From the NCBI GenBank assembly GCA_004556395.1, contig SFHK01000069.1, positions 1-20,064 on the forward strand: a stretch of DNA of 20,064 nucleotides, read 5' to 3'. Below the pieces are notes generated by a model. The model was not told the DNA's origin and did not search any database. It was given only the letters and a program-made list of their open reading frames with translations. A program made the translations under genes and the position numbers. Source of the stretch: Clostridiales bacterium (GTDB taxonomy: Bacteria > Bacillota > Clostridia > Christensenellales > Aristaeellaceae). This document shows positions 1-7,847 of this stretch, piece after piece. Each line of letters begins with the position of its first letter. The first letter of the stretch is position 1.

Positions 1-2139
1 GATCGGCTGGTTGACGTTTACGGCGGCGTGCAGGAGGTAGGCGAGAGCGCCGGCCAGCAGGCCCGCGGCGGCGGCGCTTTTGCGCGCGCGGCGGAAGAGC
101 GATGCGCACGCGCCGACGGCGAACGTCAGGTAGGCTGTCAGCCCCAGCGCGCCGTGCGTGAGCAGGTACTGGATATACTCGTTATGCGCGTTGTTGAACG
201 ACAGGTTGCAATATGCCGCGATTTCCGCGCCGTACGCGTCGGCCAGCGGCTTTTTCAGAAGGTCGGGGCCGAAGCCGAACAGCTTCACGCGCCAGTCGGA
301 CTGGGCGAACAGCTTCATGCAGCGAACCCACACGCCGCCGCGGTTCGTGCCCCACTTGTCGCGGAAGCGGAACAGCTTCAGCATGCCCGTCAGCTTCGTG
401 TCCGTGTCCACATAGGTGTAGAACAGGAACAGCGCCGCCGCCGCCGCGAGCGCCACGATCGCGCAGGCGAGCAGCGTCAGCAGGAACGTGCGCGGCGCGG
501 GAAATACGGGCTTTTCGCGGCGCGTGTGCAGAAGGCCGTAGGCTGCGGCGGTCAGAAGCAGGCTCAGCGCGGCGAACAGCAGCGGATGCGCGGCCAGCCT
601 GGCGCACGCGTGATCCTTCAGCGAAAGCGTCGCGTCCGGCCACAGCCGCGTGGCCGCGCCCACGAGAAACAGCCCCGCCATCAGACAGGCCAGCGCCAGA
701 CACATGCGCGTCCGGGCTTCCCGCTGGGGATGCAGCTTCTTTTCCTCGTCCGCGCCGGTTGCTTTCCCATGCAGCGACGCGGCGAGAGAGGAGAGCGTTC
801 GCCTGAACCGGGAGGGCGCGCCATCCTCGGAGGAACCGGCCAGCGCTGGATGCTTGCGCGCTCGGGCTTCCTGCTGGAGACGCGGCTTCTTTTCCTCGTC
901 CGCGTCGGCAGCTTTTCTGTGCAGCGACGCGGCGAGAGAGGAGAGCGTTCGTCTGAACCGGGAGGGCGCGCCATCCTCGCAGGAACCGGCCAGCGCCAGA
1001 TGCTTGCGCGCCCGGGCTTCCCGCTGGGAACGCGGCTTCTTTTCCTCGTCTGCGCCGGTTGCTTTCCCATGCAGCGACGCGGCGAGAGAGGAGAGCGTTC
1101 GTCTGAACCGGGAGGGCGCGCCATCCTCGGAGGAACCGGTCAGCGCCAGACACATGCGCGCCCACGCTTCCCGCTGGGGGTGCAGCTTCTTTTCCTCATC
1201 TGAGCCGGCAGTCTTTCCGTGCGGCGCTGCGGCGAGAGAGGAGAGGATTCGGCTGAGCCGAGATGGCGCGTCGTTTTCCTCTGAACAGGGGGCGGATTCA
1301 GCGAGGTTTGCTTCCAAACGCGACGCCGCGCTGTCGGAACGCTGCCTGCTTTCGGAGGGGGCAGGCAGGGGGAGCGCGCCCAGACACAGTGCCGTCAGGA
1401 TGGCGGAGGCCAACGCGATCAGGGCTCCGTCGGCGCGCGCCGCGATGACCGCGCCCGTGCCCAGCAGGATGGGAAAGACCGACAGACGGCGTACCCAGCG
1501 CCCGCCGCGCATGAACGCCGCCACCGCCGCGGGGAGGAACAGGCAGAGGAACGCCGAGAAGAAATCCACGTTGCCGATGGTCGAGATAAAGCCGTCGACG
1601 CTCTTCTGGTTCAGCCGCGGATAAAACCCGAACGGGTCGATTTTGAAGAAATTCAGGACGCCCAGCAGGGCGCACAGCGAGCCGGAAATCAGCAGTCCGC
1701 CCGCCGCCCACGCGTCCGCGTTCTGCGCGCGGGACACGATCACGTGCATGGCCGCGAGCGCCAGAATGAACACCAGCCCGCACAGGCGGCCTTCGTCGCC
1801 GGTGAGCGCGGAAAACGCGTCGTCCGACAGGATGGTGGACGCGGCCGCGAGCACCGCGAACGCGCCCATGCCCCAGTCCGCCGCTGAAAGGGAAAACGGC
1901 TGGCGAATCTCTCCGGCCAGCGCGCGCCTGCGCGCCGCGCACAGCAGCAGAAACACGATCAGCCCCGCGTAGGCGCTGACGGCGAACACGCCGAACTTGA
2001 AGCGGTTGATGTTGAAAAAGAAGTCGTCGAAAATCAGCGGGTGCAGAAGCGCCACGCCCGCGGCAAACGCGCAGGCAAACCATTCCGGCAGCTGCTCCCG
2101 GCGCGGCGGCCGCAGCCGCGGAACAAGCGTCATTTTCAT
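1..2139 (-). CDS. O-antigen ligase / Wzy-like polymerase, C-terminus cut by window edge
   Basis: This is an open minus-strand frame of 713 codons with no stop down to base 1, so the C-terminus lies outside the window. The protein is a polytopic membrane protein. Hydrophobic stretches occupy roughly residues 20-265 and 484-713, with the hallmark His-Asn-Glu (residues 652-654, in NNAHNEYIQYLL) of the Wzy_C/O-antigen ligase family, followed by a Gly-rich helix. Family members transfer or polymerise undecaprenyl-linked glycans at the outer face of the membrane. Between the two membrane blocks, residues 284-483 are a hydrophilic, Arg/Lys/Glu-rich insert made of four 50-residue repeats, which is not a normal part of the family. 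The start is ATG at 2139, with AAAGGG 10 nt upstream; ATG at 2133, with AAGGA 6 nt upstream, is equally possible and changes only two residues. The substrate cannot be predicted. Confidence 0.85.
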   Translation of the reverse strand, partial: MKMTLVPRLRPPRREQLPEWFACAFAAGVALLHPLIFDDFFFNINRFKFGVFAVSAYAGLIVFLLLCAARRRALAGEIRQPFSLSAADWGMGAFAVLAAASTILSDDAFSALTGDEGRLCGLVFILALAAMHVIVSRAQNADAWAAGGLLISGSLCALLGVLNFFKIDPFGFYPRLNQKSVDGFISTIGNVDFFSAFLCLFLPAAVAAFMRGGRWVRRLSVFPILLGTGAVIAARADGALIALASAILTALCLGALPLPAPSESRQRSDSAASRLEANLAESAPCSEENDAPSRLSRILSSLAAAPHGKTAGSDEEKKLHPQREAWARMCLALTGSSEDGAPSRFRRTLSSLAASLHGKATGADEEKKPRSQREARARKHLALAGSCEDGAPSRFRRTLSSLAASLHRKAADADEEKKPRLQQEARARKHPALAGSSEDGAPSRFRRTLSSLAASLHGKATGADEEKKLHPQREARTRMCLALACLMAGLFLVGAATRLWPDATLSLKDHACARLAAHPLLFAALSLLLTAAAYGLLHTRREKPVFPAPRTFLLTLLACAIVALAAAAALFLFYTYVDTDTKLTGMLKLFRFRDKWGTNRGGVWVRCMKLFAQSDWRVKLFGFGPDLLKKPLADAYGAEIAAYCNLSFNNAHNEYIQYLLTHGALGLTAYLTFAVGACASLFRRARKSAAAAGLLAGALAYLLHAAVNVNQPI
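691..1290 (-). repeat. Four tandem 150-bp in-frame repeats inside the O-antigen ligase gene
   Basis: Units start at 691, 841, 991 and 1141. Units 2 and 3 differ at about 15 of 150 positions by eye, units 1 and 3 at about 10; the unit at 1141-1290 is the most diverged, especially in its right half. Each unit encodes 50 residues with the core EDGAPSRFRRTLSSLAASLH followed by a charged DEEKK stretch and a QREARAR stretch. The period is exactly 150 bp, so the frame is kept. High similarity at the DNA level suggests recent expansion by slippage or unequal recombination. Confidence 0.95.
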
Positions 2140-2247
2140 TCCTTCGTCACCCTTTCGATCCGCGCGCCCGTCTGTTCGCGGCGCGACGCTACCGTCGAAA
2201 TTTTACTATCGTCCACTCGATATCTTTCTATTTTAAGACGCGCAGGC

Positions 2248-2418
2248 GCCCGCGTTCGTTTGCGCTCCGGAGAGACCTGCGCGGAGAAAAGCGCGCCGCC
2301 GTCGGTTCGGCGAAGGATTTTCAAGGCCGAATGATCGACTGAAACCTGCCCGCGTTCGTTTGCGCCCCGGAGAGACCTGCGCGGAGAAAAGCGCGCCGCC
2401 GTCGGTTCGGTGAAAGAT
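2248..2418. repeat. Pair of ~70-bp direct repeats in a gene-free stretch
   Basis: The region 2140-2570 lies between the ABC-F gene and the O-antigen ligase gene and holds no convincing gene. It contains two copies of a roughly 70-bp sequence, at 2248-2318 and 2348-2418, exactly 100 bp apart. They differ at about three positions (for example T/C at 2266/2366). The small frames across the repeats (2136-2324 and 2321-2533, minus) look like by-products of the repeat. The element shares scattered words (GGTTCG, CGTTT, GCGC) with the tandem repeats at 15585-15800, so both may belong to one dispersed intergenic family, but this is only a by-eye impression. I see no clear terminator for the ABC-F gene here. 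Confidence 0.85.
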
Positions 2419-2570
2419 TCCCGTTGCTCATACGGACGGGCAAGCGCCGCAAAATGGGGAAGCCGGGCTGCCGCCGATTTCCAAGAGGCATGTTGCCGCG
2501 CTTCAGTTGGGTCCGGCGAACGTTTTTCATCACGCGACTCCGCGTTCTGTACAGCCGCGCGGCGGGGCGG

Positions 2571-4490
2571 TTATTCCGTCATCTGCTCGGCGAGGGTTTC
2601 CCAGTCCTCATACAGGCGCGCGAGCGTTTCGGTCTTTTCCTGCCGCTCGTCCTCCAGCTTCTGCGCGGCGGCGCGATCCTGCCATGTTTCCGGGCGGCCC
2701 ATTTCCGCTTCGATCTCGGTCAGGCGCTGCTCGATGGCGGCAATGTCCTTTTCCGTCTGCTGGAAGCGCAGCTTCAGCGCCCTGGCGCTCTCGCGCGACA
2801 GGCGTTCCGCGCGCTTTTCCTTGTCGATCTGCGTGCGCGTTTTGCCTGCGGCGTCGATCACAAGCTGGTTTTCGGCCAGCTGGCGCTTCTTTTCAAGGTA
2901 GTCGTCGTAGTTGCCGGTGTACTCGGTCACGCCCTCGTCCGTCATCTCAATGATGCGGTTCGCTACGCGGTTGATGAAGTAGCGGTCGTGCGACACGGTG
3001 AGAATCGTGCCGTCGAAATCGTCCAGCGCGCATTCCAGCACCTCGCGGCTGTCCATGTCCAGATGGTTCGTCGGCTCGTCCAGAATCAGGAAGTTGTCCT
3101 TGCGCAGCATCAGCTTGGCCAGCGCCACGCGCCCGCGCTCGCCGCCGGACAGCGTGGCGATCGGGCGGAACACGTCTTCGCCGGTGATCAGGAACAGCGC
3201 CAGCGTGCCGCGCACGCGGTCGGGCTCCATGGTCAGGAAGTCGTCCCAGACCTCGCTCATCACGTCCTTCTCCGGGTGCAGGGAGGCCTGCTGCTGGTCG
3301 TAGTAGCCGATGTCCACGTTTGTGCCGTAGCGGAACGAGCCGGTGTCGGCGCGCTCGCTGCCGGTGATGATGTTCAGAAGTGTGGTCTTGCCCACGCCGT
3401 TGGGACCGATCAGCGCCACGCGGTCTCCGGCGCGCAGATGAATGGCGAAATTGCGGAACAGCGTGCGCGAGCCGAACGACTTGCTCACGTCCTTGGCGAT
3501 CAGCACGTCGTCGCCGCTGCGCCGGCGCGCTTCAAAATGAAAGCGCACCTTCTGGTCGTCCACCGGCTTTTCCAGCCGCTCCATTTTTTCCAGCCGCTTC
3601 TCGCGGCTCTCCGCCAGCTTGATCGACTTTTCGCGGTTGTACATGCGGTAGCGGCGAATGATGGCCTCCTGCCGCTCGATCTCCGCCTGCTGCATGTTGT
3701 ATTCCTTCAACTGCCGCTCGAGGTCGGCCTCGCGCTTCACGGCGAACTGATCGTAGTTGCCGGTGTACTGGGTCAGATGCGTCTGCCGAAGCTCGGCCAT
3801 GTGGTCGCACACGGCGTTCAGGAAATAGCGGTCGTGCGAAATCACCATGACCGTGCCCTTGTACTTTTTGAGCGTGTCCTCCAGCCAGCCGATGGACGGA
3901 AGGTCGAGGTGGTTCGTCGGCTCGTCCAGCAGAAGCAGGTCGGGCTGGCGCAGCAGAAGGCGCGCCAGACACAGCCGCGTCTTTTCGCCGCCGGAGAGCA
4001 GGCTCGCCTTCTGCTGCCGCCGCTCCTCCGAGAAGCCGAGACCGGCCAGCACGCCCTGCACGCGGCTGGGCCACTCATAGCCGCCCGCGTCCTCAAAGCG
4101 CGCGGTCAGGCGGGCGTAGGCGTCGCTCAGGCGCTTCATTTCCTGCGCGTCGGCGTGCTTTTCGGCCATTTCCGCTTCCAGCTCGCGCAGACGGGCTTCC
4201 ATGCGCTTCACGTCGTCAAACACGCGCGAAAGCTCCTCCGTCACGGTCAGGTCGCTCTCGATGTCGGCGTGCTGGGTCAGAAAGCCCACCGTCGTGCCCT
4301 TCATCAGCGACACCGTGCCCTCGTCCGGCTGCAGACGGCCGGTGATGATCTGGAACATCGTGCTCTTTCCGCAGCCGTTCACGCCCACGATGCCCATGCG
4401 CGCGTATTGCGGCAGCGTGAGACTGACGTCCGTCAGCACGCGGTTCATGACAAAGGATTTGGAAATATTGGAAAGCGTTAAAAGTATCAT
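2571..4490 (-). CDS. ABC-F family ATPase (ribosome-associated, no membrane domain)
   Basis: A 639-residue protein with two ATP-binding cassettes and no membrane segment. Cassette 1 has Walker A GVNGCGKST (36-44), signature LSGGE (165-169) and Walker B LLLLDEPTNHLD with catalytic Glu190. Cassette 2 has GPNGVGKTT (362-370), LSGGE (447-451) and DEPTNHLD with Glu472. A charged helical linker (about 240-310) joins them, and a coiled-coil C-terminal tail (about 535-639) follows. This is the ABC-F layout; members bind the ribosomal E site and act in translation, and a subset protects against antibiotics. The highly charged linker looks like the housekeeping YdiF/Uup-like group, but the subgroup is uncertain. 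The start is taken at ATG 4490, with AAAGGA 11 nt upstream. An in-frame ATG at 4535 lies only 2 nt past the -10 box and is therefore unlikely to be within the transcript in a usable position. Confidence 0.93.
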   Translation of the reverse strand: MILLTLSNISKSFVMNRVLTDVSLTLPQYARMGIVGVNGCGKSTMFQIITGRLQPDEGTVSLMKGTTVGFLTQHADIESDLTVTEELSRVFDDVKRMEARLRELEAEMAEKHADAQEMKRLSDAYARLTARFEDAGGYEWPSRVQGVLAGLGFSEERRQQKASLLSGGEKTRLCLARLLLRQPDLLLLDEPTNHLDLPSIGWLEDTLKKYKGTVMVISHDRYFLNAVCDHMAELRQTHLTQYTGNYDQFAVKREADLERQLKEYNMQQAEIERQEAIIRRYRMYNREKSIKLAESREKRLEKMERLEKPVDDQKVRFHFEARRRSGDDVLIAKDVSKSFGSRTLFRNFAIHLRAGDRVALIGPNGVGKTTLLNIITGSERADTGSFRYGTNVDIGYYDQQQASLHPEKDVMSEVWDDFLTMEPDRVRGTLALFLITGEDVFRPIATLSGGERGRVALAKLMLRKDNFLILDEPTNHLDMDSREVLECALDDFDGTILTVSHDRYFINRVANRIIEMTDEGVTEYTGNYDDYLEKKRQLAENQLVIDAAGKTRTQIDKEKRAERLSRESARALKLRFQQTEKDIAAIEQRLTEIEAEMGRPETWQDRAAAQKLEDERQEKTETLARLYEDWETLAEQMTE

Positions 4491-4537
4491 CGCGTAAGAA
4501 ATCCTTTCGGCGGTTTCAGGGAATAAACCTTCCATTT

Positions 4538-4566
4538 ATTATAGCAAAATCGGACCCATTGCGCAA
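4538..4566 (-). promoter_or_regulatory. Sigma-70/SigA-type promoter of the ABC-F gene
   Basis: On the minus strand, -35 TTGCGC (4561-4566) and a perfect -10 TATAAT (4538-4543) are separated by 17 bp, with an extended -10 TGC directly before the -10. The promoter sits in the 80-bp gap between the LysR stop codon and the ABC-F start, giving a leader of about 40 nt. It shows that the ABC-F gene has its own transcription and fixes its start downstream at 4490. Confidence 0.8.
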
Positions 4567-4570
4567 GCGC

Positions 4571-5470
4571 TCAGTGATAGGCCTTCGCGGTTTCCTGATA
4601 GGTTTTCGTGATTTCCTGCAGAATATCCATGTGCGTGAAATCGTCCTTGTAGATCAGCCGCGTTTCGCGCACCATGCTCAGGTTTTCAATCGGCAGTGCG
4701 GCAATCTTGCCCTTGCGCAGCTCGTCCATGCACGCGCTTCGGGGCAGGATTGACACGCCTAAGTTCTTGCGCACCAGATCCTTGATGGTGGCGATGTTGT
4801 CCACCTCCAGCGTCACGTCGAAATTGTCGATGCTGTCGCCAAGGCTTTGCAGCGTGCTTTCGAACAGCGCGCGCGTGGCGGACGAGGGCAGGCGCAGGAT
4901 CATGCGCTCGCGCTTGAGCTCGTTCAGCGTGACCATCGCGTTTCTGGAAAGCGGGTTCTCGTTGGACATGGCGCACACCAGATAGTCGGTGTCCAGCATC
5001 AGTGAGCGCATGCCCTCCCGGTGCTGCCCGCCCTCCACGATGGCCAGATCGATCTCGTAGCTGTCCAGCATGTCATAAAGATTTTTTATCGTATCCGTGA
5101 GAATTGTCATGGTAAGGCGATTATCCGTGCCGGAGCATTTGGCCAGCGCTTCGGTGGTCAGGTTGCTCTCGGACGTGTGCGTAATGCCGATGCGCAGACG
5201 GGTGGCGCGCCTGTCCGCCCCGGCCAGCTCCTCGCGCAGCTTCGCGCTCAGCGCCTTGAAGCGGCGGGCGTAGCGCACGGCGATTTCGCCCTCCGGCGTG
5301 AGCTTTAGCGCGCCCCTGCCGCGCACAAACAGTGTCACGCCCAGCTGCTGCTCAAGCAGGGCGATGTGGTGGCTGACGGCGGGCTGCGTCAGCGACAGCG
5401 CCTCGGCGGCGCGGGTGAAATTCTGATATTCCGAAACGGCCAGCAGCGTTTCCAGCTTTGCGTCCAGCAT
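4571..5470 (-). CDS. LysR family transcriptional regulator
   Basis: A 299-residue protein of normal LysR length. The N-terminal winged helix-turn-helix (about residues 1-60) shows the family pattern: LETLLAVSEYQNFTRAAEAL, then LTQPAVSHHIALLEQQLG and an LTPEG wing. A periplasmic-binding-protein-like effector domain follows (about 90-299). The start is ATG 5470 because GGAGG lies 4 nt upstream and the protein then begins as is typical for LysR; a longer version would need a TTG at 5503 inside the operator-like inverted repeat. It is divergent from the antiporter/MgtC operon, the usual arrangement for a LysR regulator and its target. The inducer cannot be predicted. Confidence 0.95.
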   Translation of the reverse strand: MLDAKLETLLAVSEYQNFTRAAEALSLTQPAVSHHIALLEQQLGVTLFVRGRGALKLTPEGEIAVRYARRFKALSAKLREELAGADRRATRLRIGITHTSESNLTTEALAKCSGTDNRLTMTILTDTIKNLYDMLDSYEIDLAIVEGGQHREGMRSLMLDTDYLVCAMSNENPLSRNAMVTLNELKRERMILRLPSSATRALFESTLQSLGDSIDNFDVTLEVDNIATIKDLVRKNLGVSILPRSACMDELRKGKIAALPIENLSMVRETRLIYKDDFTHMDILQEITKTYQETAKAYH

Positions 5471-5502
5471 AGGCCCTCCATAAGCAGGATTTATCGATGG
5501 CA

Positions 5503-5528
5503 AAAATAAAATAATTTGATTTTATTTT
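5503..5528. promoter_or_regulatory. Perfect 10-bp inverted repeat in the divergent gap, likely LysR operator
   Basis: AAAATAAAAT (5503-5512) and its exact reverse complement ATTTTATTTT (5519-5528) flank a 6-bp spacer. It overlaps the -35 of the antiporter promoter and lies just downstream of the LysR -10, so one bound regulator could control both directions. The AT-rich composition stands out sharply from the GC-rich surroundings. Assignment to this LysR protein is an inference from position. Confidence 0.6.
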
Positions 5529-5543
5529 AAATCAGTATATCAT
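5516..5543 (+). promoter_or_regulatory. Putative promoter of the antiporter-mgtC operon
   Basis: -35 TTGATT (5516-5521) and -10 TATCAT (5538-5543) are spaced 16 bp apart. Transcription would start near 5550, giving a leader of about 64 nt before ATG 5614. The -35 lies inside the inverted repeat 5503-5528. Confidence 0.55.
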
Positions 5544-5562
5544 ATTATACACTTATCCGCAA
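5534..5562 (-). promoter_or_regulatory. Putative promoter of the LysR gene
   Basis: On the minus strand, -35 TTGCGG (5557-5562) and -10 TATACT (5534-5539) are separated by 17 bp. It overlaps the divergent antiporter promoter face to face, and its start region runs into the inverted repeat 5503-5528, which would suit autorepression. Confidence 0.45.
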
Positions 5563-5613
5563 GGGGCACGTGGGGCTCCCTGCGAAGTTTCTTTTTGAAA
5601 GGAGGATCGATTT

Positions 5614-7056
5614 ATGGACCTGTCGGGAATTTATCAGAACGCGTCGCCGGTCGCGGCGGTGATTATTTCCGTGGCGGTGATGTTGTTTGCGGGCTTTGCC
5701 ATGACGCGCATCACCAACCTTCTGCACCTGCCGAACGTGACGGCGTACATCGTGGCGGGCATTCTGCTGGGGCCGTTCTGCCTGCATCTCGTGCCCGACA
5801 ACGTGATTGAGGGAATGGATTTCCTTTCCGATATTGCGCTGGCGTTTATCGCGTTTTCGACGGGCGAGTTTTTCAAGCTGGAAACGCTGAAGCGAAACGG
5901 CATGAAGGTCATGCTGGTCACGGTCGCGGAGGCGCTGATGGCCTCCGTGTTCGTATTTATTATGGCCTACTTTGTTCTGGGCATCGATCTGGCGTTTTCC
6001 ATCGTGCTGGCGGCGCTGGCTTCGGCCACCGCGCCCGCGTCTACGATGATGACCATCCGCCAGACCGGCGCGAAGGGCGATTTTGTCGACACGCTTTTGC
6101 AGGTGGTCGCGCTGGACGACGTGGTGGGGCTGATCGCGTATTCGATCGCCATTGCCGTGGCGCTGGCTTCGGCGATGGGCAGCATGAGCGTCGGGCATAT
6201 CGCCAGACCCATCGCACTCAATCTGGCGGCGCTGGTGCTGGGCGGCGTGTTCGGCGGGGTTTTGAAAATGTTCATCACCCGCAAGCGCTCCACCGACAAC
6301 CGGCTGATCATTTCCATCGCGCTGCTGTTTACCTTCTGCGGACTGTGCGCGCTGGTGGACGTTTCGCCGCTGCTGGGCTGCATGGCGATGGGCACGGTGT
6401 ACGCGAACATCAGTGGAGACGACAAGCTGTTTAAGCAGCTGAATTACTTCAGCCCGCCCATCCTGCTGTTGTTCTTCGTGCGCTCCGGCCTTTCGTTCCG
6501 GCTGGATTCGCTGGTGTCCGCCTCCGGCGTGGTGGGACGGTCGCCGCTGATCGTCGTGGGCGTGTGCTACTTCTTTGTGCGTATCATGGGCAAATACGCG
6601 GGCGCGTTCCTCGGCTGCTGGGCGGTGAAGAAGGATAAGCGGGTGCGCAACTATCTGGGTCTGGCGCTGATTCCGCAGGCGGGCGTGGCCATCGGCCTTG
6701 CGGCGCTGGGCGCGCGCACGCTGGGCGGACAGGAGGGCGAGGCGCTGGAAACGATCATCCTCGCGTCCAGCGTTCTTTACGAGCTGATCGGCCCGGCCTG
6801 CGCCAAGCTGTCATTGTACCTGTCCCACTCGTATTCCCCCGACGGTCAGACGGCGGACGAAGCGCCCGCGCCGGAGGAGCTCGCGCTTTCGCCGGTCGAC
6901 CGGCTGATTCGGGAAATTCAGCAGATTCAGGCCTCGCTGCCGCCGCGCGTGTCCCCGCCGAGCGAGGAGGAGGCCGCGTTTACCGAGGCGGCGGAGGAAC
7001 AGTACGACGCCATTGGCAACATCAATCGCCGACACAGATTCGGAAGGAGGTTCTGA
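5614..7056 (+). CDS. Cation/proton antiporter (CPA superfamily, Asp-Asp type)
   Basis: A 480-residue membrane protein with about 12 hydrophobic segments to residue ~410, then a hydrophilic Glu/Pro-rich cytoplasmic tail. The first part carries the sodium/hydrogen-exchanger pattern, including TAPASTMMTIRQTGAKG and a paired Asp (D168-D169 in VVALDDVVGL), the ion-binding position. A DD pair is typical of electrogenic CPA2-type exchangers such as NapA-like proteins, whereas ND is typical of electroneutral ones. It probably exports Na+ or K+ in exchange for protons; the ion is not certain. A strong AAAGGAGG lies 8 nt before ATG 5614. The tail lacks a recognisable RCK/TrkA-N nucleotide-binding domain. 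The stop codon is 4 nt before the mgtC-like gene, whose ribosome binding site lies inside this gene, so the two are co-transcribed and divergent from LysR. Confidence 0.92.
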   Translation: MDLSGIYQNASPVAAVIISVAVMLFAGFAMTRITNLLHLPNVTAYIVAGILLGPFCLHLVPDNVIEGMDFLSDIALAFIAFSTGEFFKLETLKRNGMKVMLVTVAEALMASVFVFIMAYFVLGIDLAFSIVLAALASATAPASTMMTIRQTGAKGDFVDTLLQVVALDDVVGLIAYSIAIAVALASAMGSMSVGHIARPIALNLAALVLGGVFGGVLKMFITRKRSTDNRLIISIALLFTFCGLCALVDVSPLLGCMAMGTVYANISGDDKLFKQLNYFSPPILLLFFVRSGLSFRLDSLVSASGVVGRSPLIVVGVCYFFVRIMGKYAGAFLGCWAVKKDKRVRNYLGLALIPQAGVAIGLAALGARTLGGQEGEALETIILASSVLYELIGPACAKLSLYLSHSYSPDGQTADEAPAPEELALSPVDRLIREIQQIQASLPPRVSPPSEEEAAFTEAAEEQYDAIGNINRRHRFGRRF

Positions 7057-7060
7057 TTCC

Positions 7061-7789
7061 ATGACAAACGTATATACCGACGCAATCGCCCGCCTGCTGG
7101 GCGAATGGTCGATCACCGTAAACGCGTATTCCATCCTGTTCCGCGTGCTGATTTCGGTGCTTTTCGCAGCGATCATCGGCTGGGAGCGCTCCAGCAAGCG
7201 CCACTCCGCGGGTCTTCGGACGTTCATCCTCGTGTCGCTTGCCTCCACCGTCGCCATGCTGATCGACCTGAGCCTGATGAGCGCCAACAAGCTGAGCTTC
7301 GCCGCCATCTCCGCAGCCACCGTCGTGGGCGGCGCGATGATCAGCGGCAACTCCATCCTGTTCAACTCCAAAAGCCAGATTCGCGGGCTTACCACGTCCG
7401 CCGGTCTGTGGGCGAGCGGCCTGATCGGCCTTGCCGCCGGCGCGGGCTATTACACGCTCACGGTCGTGTCGTTCCTGTCGCTTCTGTGCATCATCTCGCT
7501 GTTCCCGTCGCTGGAAAAGTATCTGAAGGATCATTCCAACCATTTCGAGGTGCACCTTGAGCTCAAGAACCGCGCGAACCTGCAGGACTTCGTGACCACC
7601 GTCCGCAAGCTGGACATTCGCATCGACGACATCGAGCTGAACCCCGCTTACGCGAACTCCGGCCTGAGCGTGTACTCCATTTCGCTGTCCATCAACAATG
7701 AGACGCTGAAAAAGTACCGCAGCCACGCCGAGATCATCGAGGCGCTGAAGTCGCTGGAGTACATATCGCATATCGAGGAAATGAACTGA
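7061..7789 (+). CDS. MgtC/SapB family membrane protein
   Basis: A 242-residue protein. The first ~150 residues hold about five membrane segments with the conserved MgtC cytoplasmic loop (GWERSSKRHSAGLRTFILV). The last ~85 residues form a soluble alpha/beta domain like the ACT-type tail of MgtC. MgtC proteins act in adaptation to low magnesium, in acid or host stress, and modulate the F-type ATP synthase in Salmonella; they are not proven Mg2+ transporters. The start ATG 7061 has AAGGAGG 10 nt upstream; a longer version would need a TTG inside the antiporter gene. It is the second gene of the antiporter operon and ends before a strong terminator. The pairing suggests a shared role in membrane-potential or cation stress. 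Confidence 0.92.
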   Translation: MTNVYTDAIARLLGEWSITVNAYSILFRVLISVLFAAIIGWERSSKRHSAGLRTFILVSLASTVAMLIDLSLMSANKLSFAAISAATVVGGAMISGNSILFNSKSQIRGLTTSAGLWASGLIGLAAGAGYYTLTVVSFLSLLCIISLFPSLEKYLKDHSNHFEVHLELKNRANLQDFVTTVRKLDIRIDDIELNPAYANSGLSVYSISLSINNETLKKYRSHAEIIEALKSLEYISHIEEMN

Positions 7790-7801
7790 CAAAACAGAAG
7801 G

Positions 7802-7847
7802 GGCGCGCCCGTTTCGGAAAAGGAAGCAGGCACGCCATTTTTATTTT
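7802..7847 (+). terminator. Intrinsic terminator after mgtC-like gene, probably bidirectional
   Basis: GGCGCGCC (7802-7809) pairs with GGCACGCC (7829-7836) with one mismatch. An inner TTTC/GGAA stem extends it, and ATTTTTATTTT follows. On the opposite strand the same hairpin lies right after the stop codon of the convergent glycosyltransferase (7841) and is followed by a moderately T-rich stretch, so it probably serves both genes. Confidence 0.8.

Noticed and set aside
28..1203. A 391-codon plus-strand frame and several minus-strand frames over the left end
   Set aside because: Shadows of the minus-strand O-antigen-ligase gene, whose frame is fully open from 2139 to 1 and carries membrane segments and the HNE motif.
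2424..4481. A 685-codon plus-strand frame opposite the ABC-F gene
   Set aside because: Antisense shadow: the minus strand encodes a complete two-cassette ATPase with all motifs, and the plus frame has the His/Val/Leu-rich composition typical of GC-rich antisense frames.
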